64,000 nt of DNA, taken from assembly GCA_025963385.1 (NCBI GenBank), contig JAOPUT010000299.1, positions 1-64,000 on the forward strand, read 5' to 3'. Below, piece by piece: positions 46,882 through 55,072 of the stretch. The notes under the pieces are model-generated. The model saw only the letters and a list, made by a program, of their open reading frames with translations. It made no database searches and was not told the DNA's origin. Positions within the stretch are counted from its first letter, which is position 1, and each line of letters starts with the position of its first letter. Both the position numbers and the translations under genes were made by a program. This DNA comes from Mycobacterium sp. (GTDB lineage Bacteria; Actinomycetota; Actinomycetes; Mycobacteriales; Mycobacteriaceae).

Positions 46882-47133
46882 CTACGATGTCCCGTCAACC
46901 CCTGACGAACAATGGGCCGCCATGCGGTCCCGAAGGCTCTTGGGCCGCATGTCCGTCCAGCTCTCCTCGACGTAGTCGAGACAGGCCTGCCTCGTGGCCT
47001 GACCGTCGGCGCCGAACACGATCGTCCAGCCGCCTGGGACCTGCTTGAACGTCGGCCACAGCGAGTGTTGCTCCTCACCGTTGACCAGAACGTAGAAGCT
47101 GGCCGATTCATCGTCGAATGGGTTGCCCGACAT
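46882..47133 (-). CDS. mbtH: MbtH-like protein
   Basis: An 83-residue MbtH-family protein with all the signature elements: NPFDDE at the N terminus, NGEEQHSLWPTFKQVPGGWTIVFG in the centre and SWTDMRPKSLRDRM at the C terminus. MbtH-like proteins bind adenylation domains and are often required for their folding and activity; here the client would be the giant synthetase of the same operon, which has six adenylation domains and only this one MbtH in view. It is the first gene downstream of the shared IdeR box at 47218-47236. Confidence 0.95.
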   Translation of the reverse strand: MSGNPFDDESASFYVLVNGEEQHSLWPTFKQVPGGWTIVFGADGQATRQACLDYVEESWTDMRPKSLRDRMAAHCSSGVDGTS

Positions 47134-47167
47134 GCGCTCTCCTCAACACCGACTCGGATACCGTCGT

Positions 47168-47181
47168 CGCCCCGCGGGGCG
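47168..47181. other. 14-base perfect GC palindrome in the mbtH leader
   Basis: CGCCCCGCGGGGCG is self-complementary over its whole length. It lies between the IdeR box and the mbtH start, within the expected 5' leader of the operon mRNA. It could be a protein-binding dyad or form a cruciform; with no loop it is a poor RNA hairpin. Confidence 0.5.
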
Positions 47182-47217
47182 CACTTGGCACGCCCGCCTG
47201 AACCAGGCAACACTATC

Positions 47218-47236
47218 AAAGGTTAGGCTAACCAAA
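47218..47236. promoter_or_regulatory. IdeR box between mbtH operon and fxbA (divergent)
   Basis: AAAGGTTAGGCTAACCAAA matches 16 of 19 positions of the IdeR consensus. It lies 24 bases before the fxbA ATG and about 85 bases before the mbtH start, so one site can repress both divergent units under iron sufficiency. Confidence 0.9.
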
Positions 47237-47260
47237 TAACGGCACATACCGGAGGTGGAG

Positions 47261-48205
47261 ATGCGGGTAGCGACATTCGGGTACCAGACCTGGGGACACA
47301 AGACCTTGGAAGCACTCATCAAGTCACACCACGACGTGGTGTTGGCGGTGACCCATCCGCCGAGTGACCAACCGTACGAATCGATTTGGGCCGATTCCGT
47401 CGAGGAGCTCGCACGCGGCCACGGTATTCCCGTGCACCTCGCCCAGCGCCCCGACGACGACCTGATCGCCAGGGTCGGGAGCGCCGCACCCGACATCATC
47501 GTCGCCAACAACTGGCGCACCTGGCTGCCGCGGGAGATGTTCGACCTTCCGCCGCACGGCACGCTCAACCTGCATGACTCGCTGCTGCCCAAGTTCACCG
47601 GGTTCTCCCCGGTGATCTGGGCAATGATCAGTGGCGCAACGGAAGTCGGCTTGACGGCGCACCGCATGGACGACGAACTCGACACTGGCGACATCGTGCT
47701 GCAACGGTCGATTCCCATCGGGCCGCGCGATACCGGCACGTCCCTGGTGCGAGCCACCATCGACCTCATTCCCGACGTTCTCATCGAATCCCTTGACCTC
47801 ATCGAGCGGGGCACCGCCACGTGGACGCCGCAGAACCTCGACGAGCGCACCTTCTTCCACAAGCGGTCCGCCCGCGACAGCATCATGGACTGGCGTTGGA
47901 GTGCAACGGATCTGGAGCGCTTCGTGCGGGCGCTGTCCGACCCGTACCCGAACGCCGTGACGTATTACCGCGGTCAGCGGATCCGCGTGCTGCGCGCGTC
48001 GGTGTCGCGCTGCCGCTACGGCGGCACACCGGGAAGGGTGTTCATCGCCGAGGGTGACGGGATGGTGATCGTGGCAGGGCCGCAGGCCCACCGAGGTGAC
48101 GGACCAGGTCTCGTCATCGAGTCCGTGCGCCTCGACGACGGCACGGAGTTGCCCGCGCTGGAGTTCTTCGGCCGCGGCGGTGGGTACCTCACCGACCAGC
48201 CCTAG
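47261..48205 (+). CDS. fxbA: N5-hydroxyornithine formyltransferase (methionyl-tRNA formyltransferase-like)
   Basis: A 314-residue formyltransferase. The catalytic triad is visible: Asn103 and His105 in LNLHDSLLPKFTG and Asp141 in DELDTGDI, as in the Fmt/ArnA family; a C-terminal OB-like domain follows. It would use 10-formyl-THF to formylate the hydroxamate nitrogen of N5-hydroxyornithine, giving the residue activated by module 1. ATG 47261 is chosen over GTG 47255 because GGAGG lies five bases upstream of it. It is divergent from mbtH behind the shared IdeR box and its TAG stop shares CTAG with the ornithine hydroxylase gene. The name follows the M. smegmatis locus. Confidence 0.9.
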   Translation: MRVATFGYQTWGHKTLEALIKSHHDVVLAVTHPPSDQPYESIWADSVEELARGHGIPVHLAQRPDDDLIARVGSAAPDIIVANNWRTWLPREMFDLPPHGTLNLHDSLLPKFTGFSPVIWAMISGATEVGLTAHRMDDELDTGDIVLQRSIPIGPRDTGTSLVRATIDLIPDVLIESLDLIERGTATWTPQNLDERTFFHKRSARDSIMDWRWSATDLERFVRALSDPYPNAVTYYRGQRIRVLRASVSRCRYGGTPGRVFIAEGDGMVIVAGPQAHRGDGPGLVIESVRLDDGTELPALEFFGRGGGYLTDQP

Positions 48206-49542
48206 CGTGCCGTGCGGCCGCCGACGACCTCGGCGGCCGCGCTGCCGAATTCGGCGTCGCCGACGATGGATTCGATGATCTCGCCGCACCGCACCGCGAT
48301 GTTCGAGATCAGCGACGAGCTCAGCCCATGGGTGTGCTCGGTGCCACCCTGGAGGTAGATGGCGCCCGCCACCTGCCGCGCCGTCCTCAGCCGGTAGTCA
48401 CGCTCCACCTCGGGCCCGTCGGCGGCATACACCGTGGGATCACACAGATCGCCCAGGATGTCGGGGAGGGACATCGGCGCGAAGCCGGTGGCGTAGACCA
48501 CCGCATCGCAGTCGAGCGTCTCGACCGACTTGGTCGGGTGATGCTCGATGACCACTCGCACGCCGCCGTCGTCCTCGGTGGCCGACTGCACACCCGACGC
48601 CCCGTGGAAGAACAGCCTGCGCTCGCCAGCCACCCGTTCGGCGTACTCGCGCGCATACAGCGCCTCGATCAGCGGTAGGTCGACGCACGAGTAGTTGGTG
48701 GCGCGGTGGTAGTCCAGCAGCCGCTGGCGAACCATCGGCTCCGCGGAGTAGAAGTCGTCGACCGCAGCGGGGTCGAAAACCCGGTTGGCGTAAGGGCTGT
48801 CGTCAGCGGGGCTGTATCCGTACTTGGCGAAGACTCCGTGCACCTCCGCATCCGGGTACGTGGTGTGGAGGTAGTCGGTGACCTCGGCGGCACTCTGACC
48901 CGCGCCGACGACGACGAATCGCCGGTGCGTGATCGACGGCAGCTTCGGTAGCTTGTCGAGCAGTTCGTGGTTGTGGAACTGGCGTGGCGTCTCGACGACT
49001 CCGCCGGGCAACTGGGGCTGCAACCCGCCTGCGAGCACCACCGCTCTGGCGCGCAGCGTTCCCGTGGATGCGCCTTCCAGATCGATGGCGAGGCAGTCAC
49101 CCTCGTCGCGGACGGCGACCGCCCGCGTGCCGTAGTGCACCTTGGCGTCCACCCTGGCCGCCGCCCACTCCAGGTAGTCGTGGAACTCCAGCCTGGTCGG
49201 GAAGAACGTCTGGTGATTGATGAATTCGTTCAGCCTGCCGCGGTCGGTCAGGTAGTTCAGGAACGTGTACCGACTCCGGACGTTACGCTGACTCGCCAGA
49301 TCCTTGAGGAACGAGATCTGCATCGTCGTCCCGGGAATCAACATGCCGGTGTGCCACCCGAATTCCGGCTTGGCCTCGATGAATTCGGCGGTGATGGCGG
49401 GTCCGCCGCCACGTGCCTCGTTGTGTTCCTCGATGGCGATGGCCAAGCCGAGGTTGGACGGGCCGAACCCGACTCCCACCACCCCGAGCACGTCATCGCC
49501 GGTACGAGGTCGCCCGTTGCCGTTCATCGTCGTCGACGTCAT
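48202..49542 (-). CDS. L-ornithine N5-monooxygenase (hydroxamate siderophore precursor)
   Basis: A 446-residue N-hydroxylating flavoprotein of the PvdA/SidA/MbtG family. GVGFGPSNL (residues 23-31) is the FAD site typical of this family, [13 protein letters not shown] near 210 binds NADPH, and [12 protein letters not shown] near 365 is the conserved ATGY-type motif. PvdA-like enzymes convert L-ornithine to N5-hydroxyornithine, needed three times per siderophore here. The start is ATG 49542, which forms ATGA with the panD stop; a GTG at 49554 is less likely. Lysine cannot be excluded by sequence alone, but the synthetase codes call for hydroxyornithine. Confidence 0.9.
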   Translation of the reverse strand: MTSTTMNGNGRPRTGDDVLGVVGVGFGPSNLGLAIAIEEHNEARGGGPAITAEFIEAKPEFGWHTGMLIPGTTMQISFLKDLASQRNVRSRYTFLNYLTDRGRLNEFINHQTFFPTRLEFHDYLEWAAARVDAKVHYGTRAVAVRDEGDCLAIDLEGASTGTLRARAVVLAGGLQPQLPGGVVETPRQFHNHELLDKLPKLPSITHRRFVVVGAGQSAAEVTDYLHTTYPDAEVHGVFAKYGYSPADDSPYANRVFDPAAVDDFYSAEPMVRQRLLDYHRATNYSCVDLPLIEALYAREYAERVAGERRLFFHGASGVQSATEDDGGVRVVIEHHPTKSVETLDCDAVVYATGFAPMSLPDILGDLCDPTVYAADGPEVERDYRLRTARQVAGAIYLQGGTEHTHGLSSSLISNIAVRCGEIIESIVGDAEFGSAAAEVVGGRTAR

Positions 49543-49946
49543 CGGCTCGCCCACTGATCGATGGCACCCGGTACCGGCTGAGCAGGGTCGACACCGAGGG
49601 CGACGATGCGGTTCCGATCGTCGACGTGCACCACGCGCGGAACATAGTCCGCGATCTCGCGCTCGTCGAACATACGGAACGACATGACGATGACGAGGTC
49701 ACCGGGCTGGATCAAATGCGCGGCAGCACCGTTGATTCCGATCACTCCCGAGCCTGCCGCCCCGGTGATCGCGTAGGTGGTCAGACGTGCACCGTTGGTG
49801 ATGTCGACGACGTCGACCTGCTCGCCCTCCAGGATGTCGGCCGCCCGCATCAGGTCCTGGTCGATGGTGATCGACCCCACGTAGTGCAGGTCGGCCTGGG
49901 TGACGGTGGCGCGATGCACCTTGCCGCCCAGCATCGTTCGGAGCAT
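49539..49946 (-). CDS. panD: aspartate 1-decarboxylase (beta-alanine supply)
   Basis: A 135-residue PanD proenzyme. Gly24-Ser25 in [10 protein letters not shown] is the self-cleavage site that generates the pyruvoyl cofactor, and Lys9 in [10 protein letters not shown] and the [12 protein letters not shown] and [13 protein letters not shown] blocks are all conserved. It decarboxylates L-aspartate to beta-alanine. In bacteria panD usually serves pantothenate synthesis beside panC or panB, but here it is the first gene of a siderophore precursor operon with an IdeR-like box upstream and is coupled to the ornithine hydroxylase. Its obvious purpose is to feed module 2, whose code is of the beta-alanine type. 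Confidence 0.92.
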   Translation of the reverse strand: MLRTMLGGKVHRATVTQADLHYVGSITIDQDLMRAADILEGEQVDVVDITNGARLTTYAITGAAGSGVIGINGAAAHLIQPGDLVIVMSFRMFDEREIADYVPRVVHVDDRNRIVALGVDPAQPVPGAIDQWASR

Positions 49947-50003
49947 TTCGTGCCCTCCAGCGTTGTCGACGTCGTGGCAACCGAGAGCCCGCAGTCGGTT
50001 AGT

Positions 50004-50022
50004 GGAGGTTATCCTAACCTTA
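50004..50022. promoter_or_regulatory. IdeR-like box upstream of panD-hydroxylase operon
   Basis: GGAGGTTATCCTAACCTTA matches 14 of 19 consensus positions (the minus strand reads TAAGGTTAGGATAACCTCC). It is 58 bases upstream of the panD start and downstream of the convergently read uptake ATPase stop, so it serves the precursor operon. Confidence 0.75.
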
Positions 50023-50160
50023 CAACGCTCACAGTTGGGGGCTACCTCCCAGGTTGGCGCGCGTGAGCGGCCGACGGCTGGGCGAGCAAAGGTGCCGAAT
50101 CGCCAGTTCGCTCGGATTCCGTGTGTTTACGTGGCCTGGGTGGCCACTCGGCAACCCCGT

Positions 50161-50991
50161 TCACGACGACGGCGAACCTGCGTGTTTCCTGGCACGCAAC
50201 CGGTTCGACGCCCGTGGGATCACCAGCGGCGTGCCCGTCTCGGGGTCGTCGATGACCTGACACTGCAGCCCGTAGACTTCCTCGACGAGGCCGGCGGTGA
50301 TGACCTCGGATGGATCGCCCTGAGCCACAATCGATCCAGCCTTCATGGCGATGATCTGGTCGGCGAACCGGCAGGCATGGTTGAGATCGTGCAGGACCGC
50401 CACGATGGTGCGACCCTGCTCCGCGTTCAGTTCGGCGAACAGTTCCAGCAGTTCGATCTGGTGAGCGATGTCAAGGAACGTGGTGGGTTCGTCGAGCAGG
50501 ATCAGGGGTGTCTGCTGTGCCAGCACCATCGCAATCCAGACGCGCTGGCGTTGACCCCCCGACAGTTCGTCGACGGGCCGTCCCGCGAGCGTGCTGACCC
50601 CGGTGGCGGCCATCGCGTCGAGGACGGCCTGCTGGTCGCCGCGGGAGTACTGCCGCAGCATCGTCTGATGCGGGAAGCGTCCCCGCGTCACCAGGTCGGC
50701 GACCGTGATGCCCTCGGGAGCGATCGACGACTGCGGCAGCAGGCCCAGTCTGCGCGCGACGTCCTTGGTGCGAAGGCGGGTGATGTCGGTGCCGTCGAGG
50801 ATCACCTGTCCCGCAGCCGGACTCAGCAGACGCGCGAGACCGCGCAGGAGCGTCGACTTGCCACAGGCGTTGGGTCCGACGATCGCGCTCACGGCACCGG
50901 CCGCGATGTCGACGGTCAGACCGTCGACGATCGGCGTCGCGCCGTAGCCGAGCGAGAGCTCACGGGCGCCGAGACGCACATCGTCAGACAT
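50161..50991 (-). CDS. fxuB: ferric-siderophore ABC transporter ATPase (FepC-like)
   Basis: A 276-residue ABC ATPase of the FecE/FepC type. Walker A VGPNACGKSTLLRGLA (near 38), Q-loop LPQSS, signature VDELSGGQRQRVWIAMVLAQ (near 140), Walker B ILLDEPTTFLDI and the switch His in VLHDLNHA are all intact. It energises uptake of the iron-loaded siderophore through the two permeases upstream. ATG 50991 follows GGAAGG; the gene lies 12 bases after the permease stop. The fxuB name follows my recollection that FxuA, FxuB and FxuC of M. smegmatis correspond to FepG, FepC and FepD. Confidence 0.88.
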   Translation of the reverse strand: MSDDVRLGARELSLGYGATPIVDGLTVDIAAGAVSAIVGPNACGKSTLLRGLARLLSPAAGQVILDGTDITRLRTKDVARRLGLLPQSSIAPEGITVADLVTRGRFPHQTMLRQYSRGDQQAVLDAMAATGVSTLAGRPVDELSGGQRQRVWIAMVLAQQTPLILLDEPTTFLDIAHQIELLELFAELNAEQGRTIVAVLHDLNHACRFADQIIAMKAGSIVAQGDPSEVITAGLVEEVYGLQCQVIDDPETGTPLVIPRASNRLRARKHAGSPSS

Positions 50992-51003
50992 TCGACCTTC
51001 CCT

Positions 51004-52062
51004 CTACCGACGCCGGGCCTGGATCACGAGCAGATACACCAGATACAGCCCGCCCAGGGTCACGGTGACCGCGCCGACCGGCAGCTCGGCGGGCGCAAAG
51101 ATCCTCAAGGCGATCAGGTCGCTGAAGAGGAGGAGGAACGCCCCCATGACGGCTCCCGACGTCAGACCGACGCCCGGTGCGCCCGTCAGCCGCCGAGCGA
51201 GCTGGGGTGCGGCCAGCGCCACGAAGGAGATCGGGCCCGCCGCCGCTGCCGCGACCGCGATGAGGAGCACACCGATCCCGAAGTACGCCAACCGCACCCG
51301 CTCTGGGCGGATGCCGAGCGCACCCGCCGCGTCGTCACCCATCTGGAGGATCGGAAGCTGCGGCCCCACGGTCAGCAGCATGGCGGCGGCGACCACCAGC
51401 CCCGCTGCCACCGGGAAGACCTGTGCCCACTCCAGGCCGCTCAGTGACCCCTGCTGCCAGATGGACGCCGTAATGGCCTGATGCAGTTTGATCTTGAGGA
51501 TGATCCACTGGCAGACCGAGCTCAGCACCGCACTGACCGCGATGCCGACGACGATCAGCCGGAAGCCGGCGAGGCCGCTGCGGTACGACAGCAGGTAGAC
51601 GACGACCGCGGTGACGAGACCGCCGATCACCGCGCTGACGGCGGTCGCGTAGTAACCGCCACCGAGCACGGCGATGGCGAACAGTGCTCCGGTGTAGGCG
51701 CCGAAGTCGAAGCCGATCACGTCCGGACTGCCCAGCGGGTTGCGCGTCAGCGCCTGGAAGATCGCGCCGGATGTTCCAAGCGCGGCACCGATCAACAGGG
51801 CCAACAGGATTCGCGGCATGCGCCACTCGAGTACCAGCGTGGCGGCGAAGGACTGGTCCCTGCCGAGAAGGATGGCGACCACCTGCGCGGGCGACACCGG
51901 GTACTCCCCCACTCCCAAGGCCAGCACCGCCATGACGAGTGCGAGCGCACCGAGTATCGACAGCACCGTGATGCTGCGCCATGATGCCCGCAACGCCACC
52001 ACGGGTTCGCGGCGCACGATCAACTGTCGATGGCCGAAGTCGATGGTCTCGAGCGGGCTCAC
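51004..52062 (-). CDS. fxuA: ferric-siderophore ABC permease (FecCD family, second)
   Basis: A 352-residue permease with about nine or ten membrane helices. WRMPRILLALLIGAALGTSGAIFQALTRNPLGSPDVIGF is the hallmark N-terminal block of the FecCD family (spanning roughly residues 80-118), and AAAGPISFVALAAPQLARRLTGA is the cytoplasmic coupling region. It forms a heterodimer with the upstream permease. The start is GTG 52062, sharing GTGA with the upstream stop. Which permease is FepG-like and which FepD-like is inferred from gene order only, so the symbol is tentative. Confidence 0.85.
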   Translation of the reverse strand: MSPLETIDFGHRQLIVRREPVVALRASWRSITVLSILGALALVMAVLALGVGEYPVSPAQVVAILLGRDQSFAATLVLEWRMPRILLALLIGAALGTSGAIFQALTRNPLGSPDVIGFDFGAYTGALFAIAVLGGGYYATAVSAVIGGLVTAVVVYLLSYRSGLAGFRLIVVGIAVSAVLSSVCQWIILKIKLHQAITASIWQQGSLSGLEWAQVFPVAAGLVVAAAMLLTVGPQLPILQMGDDAAGALGIRPERVRLAYFGIGVLLIAVAAAAAGPISFVALAAPQLARRLTGAPGVGLTSGAVMGAFLLLFSDLIALRIFAPAELPVGAVTVTLGGLYLVYLLVIQARRR

Positions 52063-53114
52063 AGCGCGGCCGCGTTTCTGCGCCGCACCAGCCAGATCAA
52101 CACCGGCGCCCCGACGAATGCCGTCACGATTCCGGCGGGGAGCTCACCGGGTCTCACCACGACCCGGCCGACGACGTCGGCGGCAAGGAGCAGCGCGGGC
52201 GCGGTGAAGACGCAGTACGCGCAGATCCACCGCCAGTCGGGACCGGTGAACCAGCGGACCGCGTGGGGGATCATCAGGCCGACGAAGCCGATCGGTCCCG
52301 CACCTGCGGTCGCCGCTCCGGCCAGCAGCGTGACCGCGATGAGGCCGACCACGCGTGTGCGAACGACGTTGCCGCCCATGGCAACCGCGAGCTCATCGCC
52401 GAGGGCCACGGCATTCAGGCCGCGGCTGACGTAGAGGCAGAGAAGCGCGCCGACGACGACGAAGGGCGCCACTACGCCGACGACGGACAGGGAGTGACCG
52501 TCGAGCGCGCCGGCGTCCCAGTACCGCATCGAGTCGAAGGCCCGGGGATTGCGCAGTCGAATGGCGTAGGAGACGCCTTCCATCACGGCGCCGGCGGCAA
52601 CACCGGCAAGGAGCATGCGTACCGGCGTGGCGACCGCGCGTCCGGTCATCCCGATCAGGTACACCAGCACCATGGCGACGAACGCTCCGAGGAACGCGAA
52701 CCAGATGTAGGACCACACCGAGCGCAGTCCCAGGAAGCTGATCGCCGCGACGACGAAGAGCCCCGCACCGGAGTTGATGCCGAGGATTTGCGCGTCGGCC
52801 AACGGGTTTCGTGACACGCCCTGAATTAGAGCTCCGCTCAACCCCAACGCGATGCCGACAGCGATCCCGAGAAGCGTGCGGGGGATCCGGAGCTCGTGCA
52901 CGATCCACTGGTTGCCGGTGTCGGTGTAGTCGGTGACCGCCTGCCACACCGTCGACAGGGCGACGTTCTCCGTGCCCACCGCCAGGCTGAGGGCACAGAC
53001 GAGCGCGAAACCGGCCACCGCCACGATCAGGCCGACGACGCGGCGCCTGCCGTGCGGCGCGTGGGATGACGGCGCGAGGTCGGCGCATGCCCCCTGGGTC
53101 GTGGCGACGTCCAA
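52059..53114 (-). CDS. fxuC: ferric-siderophore ABC permease (FecCD family, first)
   Basis: A 351-residue FecCD-type permease. ELRIPRTLLGIAVGIALGLSGALIQGVSRNPLADAQILGI matches the family block, and AGPIGFVGLMIPHAVRWFTGP is the ATPase-coupling loop. An in-frame TAG, the stop of the siderophore-interacting protein, lies one codon upstream of a TTG at 53114, and I see no ATG or GTG before the first membrane helix. A TTG start with translational coupling is therefore the best choice. It is the second gene of the uptake operon. The symbol is tentative, from gene order. Confidence 0.85.
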   Translation of the reverse strand: MDVATTQGACADLAPSSHAPHGRRRVVGLIVAVAGFALVCALSLAVGTENVALSTVWQAVTDYTDTGNQWIVHELRIPRTLLGIAVGIALGLSGALIQGVSRNPLADAQILGINSGAGLFVVAAISFLGLRSVWSYIWFAFLGAFVAMVLVYLIGMTGRAVATPVRMLLAGVAAGAVMEGVSYAIRLRNPRAFDSMRYWDAGALDGHSLSVVGVVAPFVVVGALLCLYVSRGLNAVALGDELAVAMGGNVVRTRVVGLIAVTLLAGAATAGAGPIGFVGLMIPHAVRWFTGPDWRWICAYCVFTAPALLLAADVVGRVVVRPGELPAGIVTAFVGAPVLIWLVRRRNAAAL

Positions 53115-53117
53115 CGT

Positions 53118-53927
53118 CTAGAGCCCGACGCTTTCGAGCGCGAGGTCGAACTCCTCGGCGGCGAGTTTGTCGCCCTTGCCGTCCGCAAGCGCTCGCTCGT
53201 AGACGGCCACCATCTCCTCGCTCACGGCCTCGAACTTGCGGTCCCACGTCTCCGAGTCGAACCGCCAGTAGCCGACGATGTCGTACTGGTCGGCCACCCA
53301 GCCGTGGTCGGTACGCAGATGTTTGCGAACCTCCCGCGTCGCCTGCGCCTCGCCGGCGAACCAGCAGTATCCACGGCCGTCGGCATGAGCGTGAGCACGC
53401 ACCAGATCGGTGAGAGCGCTTGGCGCGTGCCCATTTCCGGTGCCGATCGTGGTGACCACCGAGAGTCCGGGCCGCGCGGGCAGGTACTCGAGGTCGGCCG
53501 CGTCGGCGACTTCGACGATCACCGTGGCGACGGTGCCCGCGGGGAGTTCGTCGAGGATGCGGGCCAGCGCGGGCAGCCCGGACAGGTCCGCGATCAGGAG
53601 CTGCCAGCGGGTGGTGGGCCCGGGCCGGTACCAGCTGCGGGCGTGATCGAGCACCACCTGATCGCCGACCGTCGCACGGCGCGCCCAGTCACTGGCGACC
53701 CCGCGCTGGTGCAGGACGAAGTCGCAGGTGATCTGGTTCTCCGCGGGACCGCGATGCCGGACGCTGTAGTTGCGGCCCTCGGGTTCGTCGGGAAAGTAGA
53801 TGCCGAGGGCCTCGTCACCGGCACCCGGCAGATTCAGCTCGGCCAGCGTCGGCACGTCGAACACCACGCGCCGCATCCGCGGGCCCTCGTCGCGCACCTC
53901 GGCGACGGAGCCCTTCACAGTCACCAT
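53118..53927 (-). CDS. siderophore-interacting protein (ViuB-like FAD ferric reductase)
   Basis: A 269-residue flavoprotein of the SIP/ViuB family. The FAD-binding RNYSVRHRG (near 62) carries the R-x-Y-S/T-x-R motif, and the C-terminal GYCWFAGEAQATREVRKHLR and DIVGYWRFD segments are family hallmarks. It would reduce Fe(III) bound to the imported siderophore in the cytoplasm so that iron is released. It is the first gene of the uptake operon, three bases from the permease start. The ATG at 53927 has no Shine-Dalgarno sequence and abuts an IdeR box, suggesting a leaderless iron-repressed transcript. Confidence 0.9.
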   Translation of the reverse strand: MVTVKGSVAEVRDEGPRMRRVVFDVPTLAELNLPGAGDEALGIYFPDEPEGRNYSVRHRGPAENQITCDFVLHQRGVASDWARRATVGDQVVLDHARSWYRPGPTTRWQLLIADLSGLPALARILDELPAGTVATVIVEVADAADLEYLPARPGLSVVTTIGTGNGHAPSALTDLVRAHAHADGRGYCWFAGEAQATREVRKHLRTDHGWVADQYDIVGYWRFDSETWDRKFEAVSEEMVAVYERALADGKGDKLAAEEFDLALESVGL

Positions 53928-53946
53928 GAAGTGCAGGCTAACCTAA
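53928..53946. promoter_or_regulatory. IdeR-like box at the uptake operon start
   Basis: GAAGTGCAGGCTAACCTAA matches 14 of 19 consensus positions, with a perfect half-site AGGCTAACCTAA. On the minus strand TAGCCT (53935-53940) is placed like a -10 element for a transcript beginning at the ATG at 53927. Confidence 0.75.
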
Positions 53947-53950
53947 TTAC

Positions 53951-54086
53951 TCAGTCCAGCGGCACCTGCGTCGGTCGTCCCGCCGTCCGTGTGTGCAGCA
54001 GCACCAGATTCCCGGCACCGGGTCGGCGCCTCTCGGCGTTGGCCTGGCCGACCCTGCTCAGCGACGCCACCGATTGGGATTCGGAC
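53951..54086 (-). pseudogene. possible remnant of a deazaflavin-dependent nitroreductase (DDN) gene
   Basis: The spacer between the siderophore-interacting protein and the NmrA gene contains a minus-strand reading frame ending at 53951 whose tail reads NLVLLHTRTAGRPTQVPLD. This recalls the DDN-family strand (LLTTTGRKTG-x-PR-x-x-PL) but stops there, with neither a start signal nor the remaining barrel. It may be a decayed fragment or coincidence. Confidence 0.2.
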
Positions 54087-55013
54087 TCAGATTCCGTTGG
54101 GAGTGAACATCTCCCGGTGTTCGGCGACGAACTGCTCGACCGTCTGCCCCTGCCGACCCGTCACCACCGCGACGTCGTCGGTGGACCTGTCGTATCTGCC
54201 GGCACGATGGAGTTCGGCCATGGTCGCGATGTGCTTCTGGGTGTGTTCCGGCAGGCCAAGTGGCACCAGCACGCGCGAGTACCAGTCGTCGAAGTCGATG
54301 TCGGCCCCCGTCACCGCCTGCCCCAGCGCCCGGGCATACCGTTCGGCCAGGCCGTCGATGGTCAGCACCTCCGGACCGGTCAGCTCGTAGACGTGTCGGG
54401 TGTGCGCCTCGGGATGCAGGAGGAGTTGTACGACCACCCGGCCCACGTCGGACGCGGCGATCGGCGACGTCCGTCCCTCGCCGAACGGCAGCGCCAGCAC
54501 GCTTCGCTCGCGCACCGACGCGGCTGCCAGGAAGGTGAACAGCGGATTGTCCAGGAACACAGTCGGTCTCACGTGCGTCACCGGGAGTCCGCTCCAGTCC
54601 ATCACGTGCTCGGCGAGCCAGTGCAGGCGCTGCTGGGTGGATTCCTCGGTGCTGAGGAGCGTCATCTGCGACACCGTCATCTGCGACATGTTCACGATCG
54701 TCTCGATCGCCCCGTGGTCACGGGCCACCGCGCAGACGATCGCAGCCGCCTCCAGGTAGGACGGCGAAACGCTCATGTTGAAGAACACCCGACGCACGCC
54801 TCGCATCGCGGTGACGACGTCGCGGGGCTCGGTGAGGTCGCCGACGACGACGTCCGCCCCCAGCTCGCGCAGCGCGTCGGCCCGCTCGTCCTCACGATGC
54901 ACCATGGCCCTGACGGAGGCTCCCCCAGCGAGGAGCCCGGCGACGACGGACCGGCTCACCCCGCCGATGCCGCCGCCGGCACCGGTCACCAGATGCTCGG
55001 CGGCCTCAGTCAT
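54087..55013 (-). CDS. NmrA-like NAD(P)-binding protein
   Basis: A 308-residue atypical short-chain dehydrogenase. The N-terminal HLVTGAGGGIGGVSRSVVAGLLAGGASVRAMVH is a Rossmann NAD(P)-binding motif, and the order of later elements (VVVGDLTEP, VTHVRPTVFLDN, ELTGPEVLTIDGLAERYARALG) is that of the NmrA/HSCARG sensor and quinone-reductase group. The catalytic Tyr-x-x-x-Lys is absent, in keeping with NmrA-type proteins. I prefer ATG 55013 to the TTG at 55022. It is divergent from a TetR regulator across a palindromic operator and is probably its target. Substrate or signal unknown. Confidence 0.8.
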   Translation of the reverse strand: MTEAAEHLVTGAGGGIGGVSRSVVAGLLAGGASVRAMVHREDERADALRELGADVVVGDLTEPRDVVTAMRGVRRVFFNMSVSPSYLEAAAIVCAVARDHGAIETIVNMSQMTVSQMTLLSTEESTQQRLHWLAEHVMDWSGLPVTHVRPTVFLDNPLFTFLAAASVRERSVLALPFGEGRTSPIAASDVGRVVVQLLLHPEAHTRHVYELTGPEVLTIDGLAERYARALGQAVTGADIDFDDWYSRVLVPLGLPEHTQKHIATMAELHRAGRYDRSTDDVAVVTGRQGQTVEQFVAEHREMFTPNGI

Positions 55014-55029
55014 CGTGCCCAAATTCTGA

Positions 55030-55044
55030 ACCGAACGGTTCGGT
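55030..55044. promoter_or_regulatory. TetR-type operator palindrome
   Basis: ACCGAAC and GTTCGGT are perfect inverted repeats around one central G. The site lies between the divergent NmrA-like and TetR genes (starts at 55013 and 55073), the usual place for an autoregulatory TetR operator. Confidence 0.75.
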
Positions 55045-55072
55045 AAGTCAACACGGGCGCTAACATCGCAAG

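Noticed and set aside
19557-53927. Mycobactin (salicylate-capped) or exochelin MN-type product for the siderophore locus.
   Set aside because: There is no salicylate synthase, no polyketide synthase module, no lysine-type code and no beta-hydroxyhistidine-type code; epimerases in modules 1, 3 and 4 and the hydroxy-Orn/beta-Ala/Thr codes fit exochelin MS instead.
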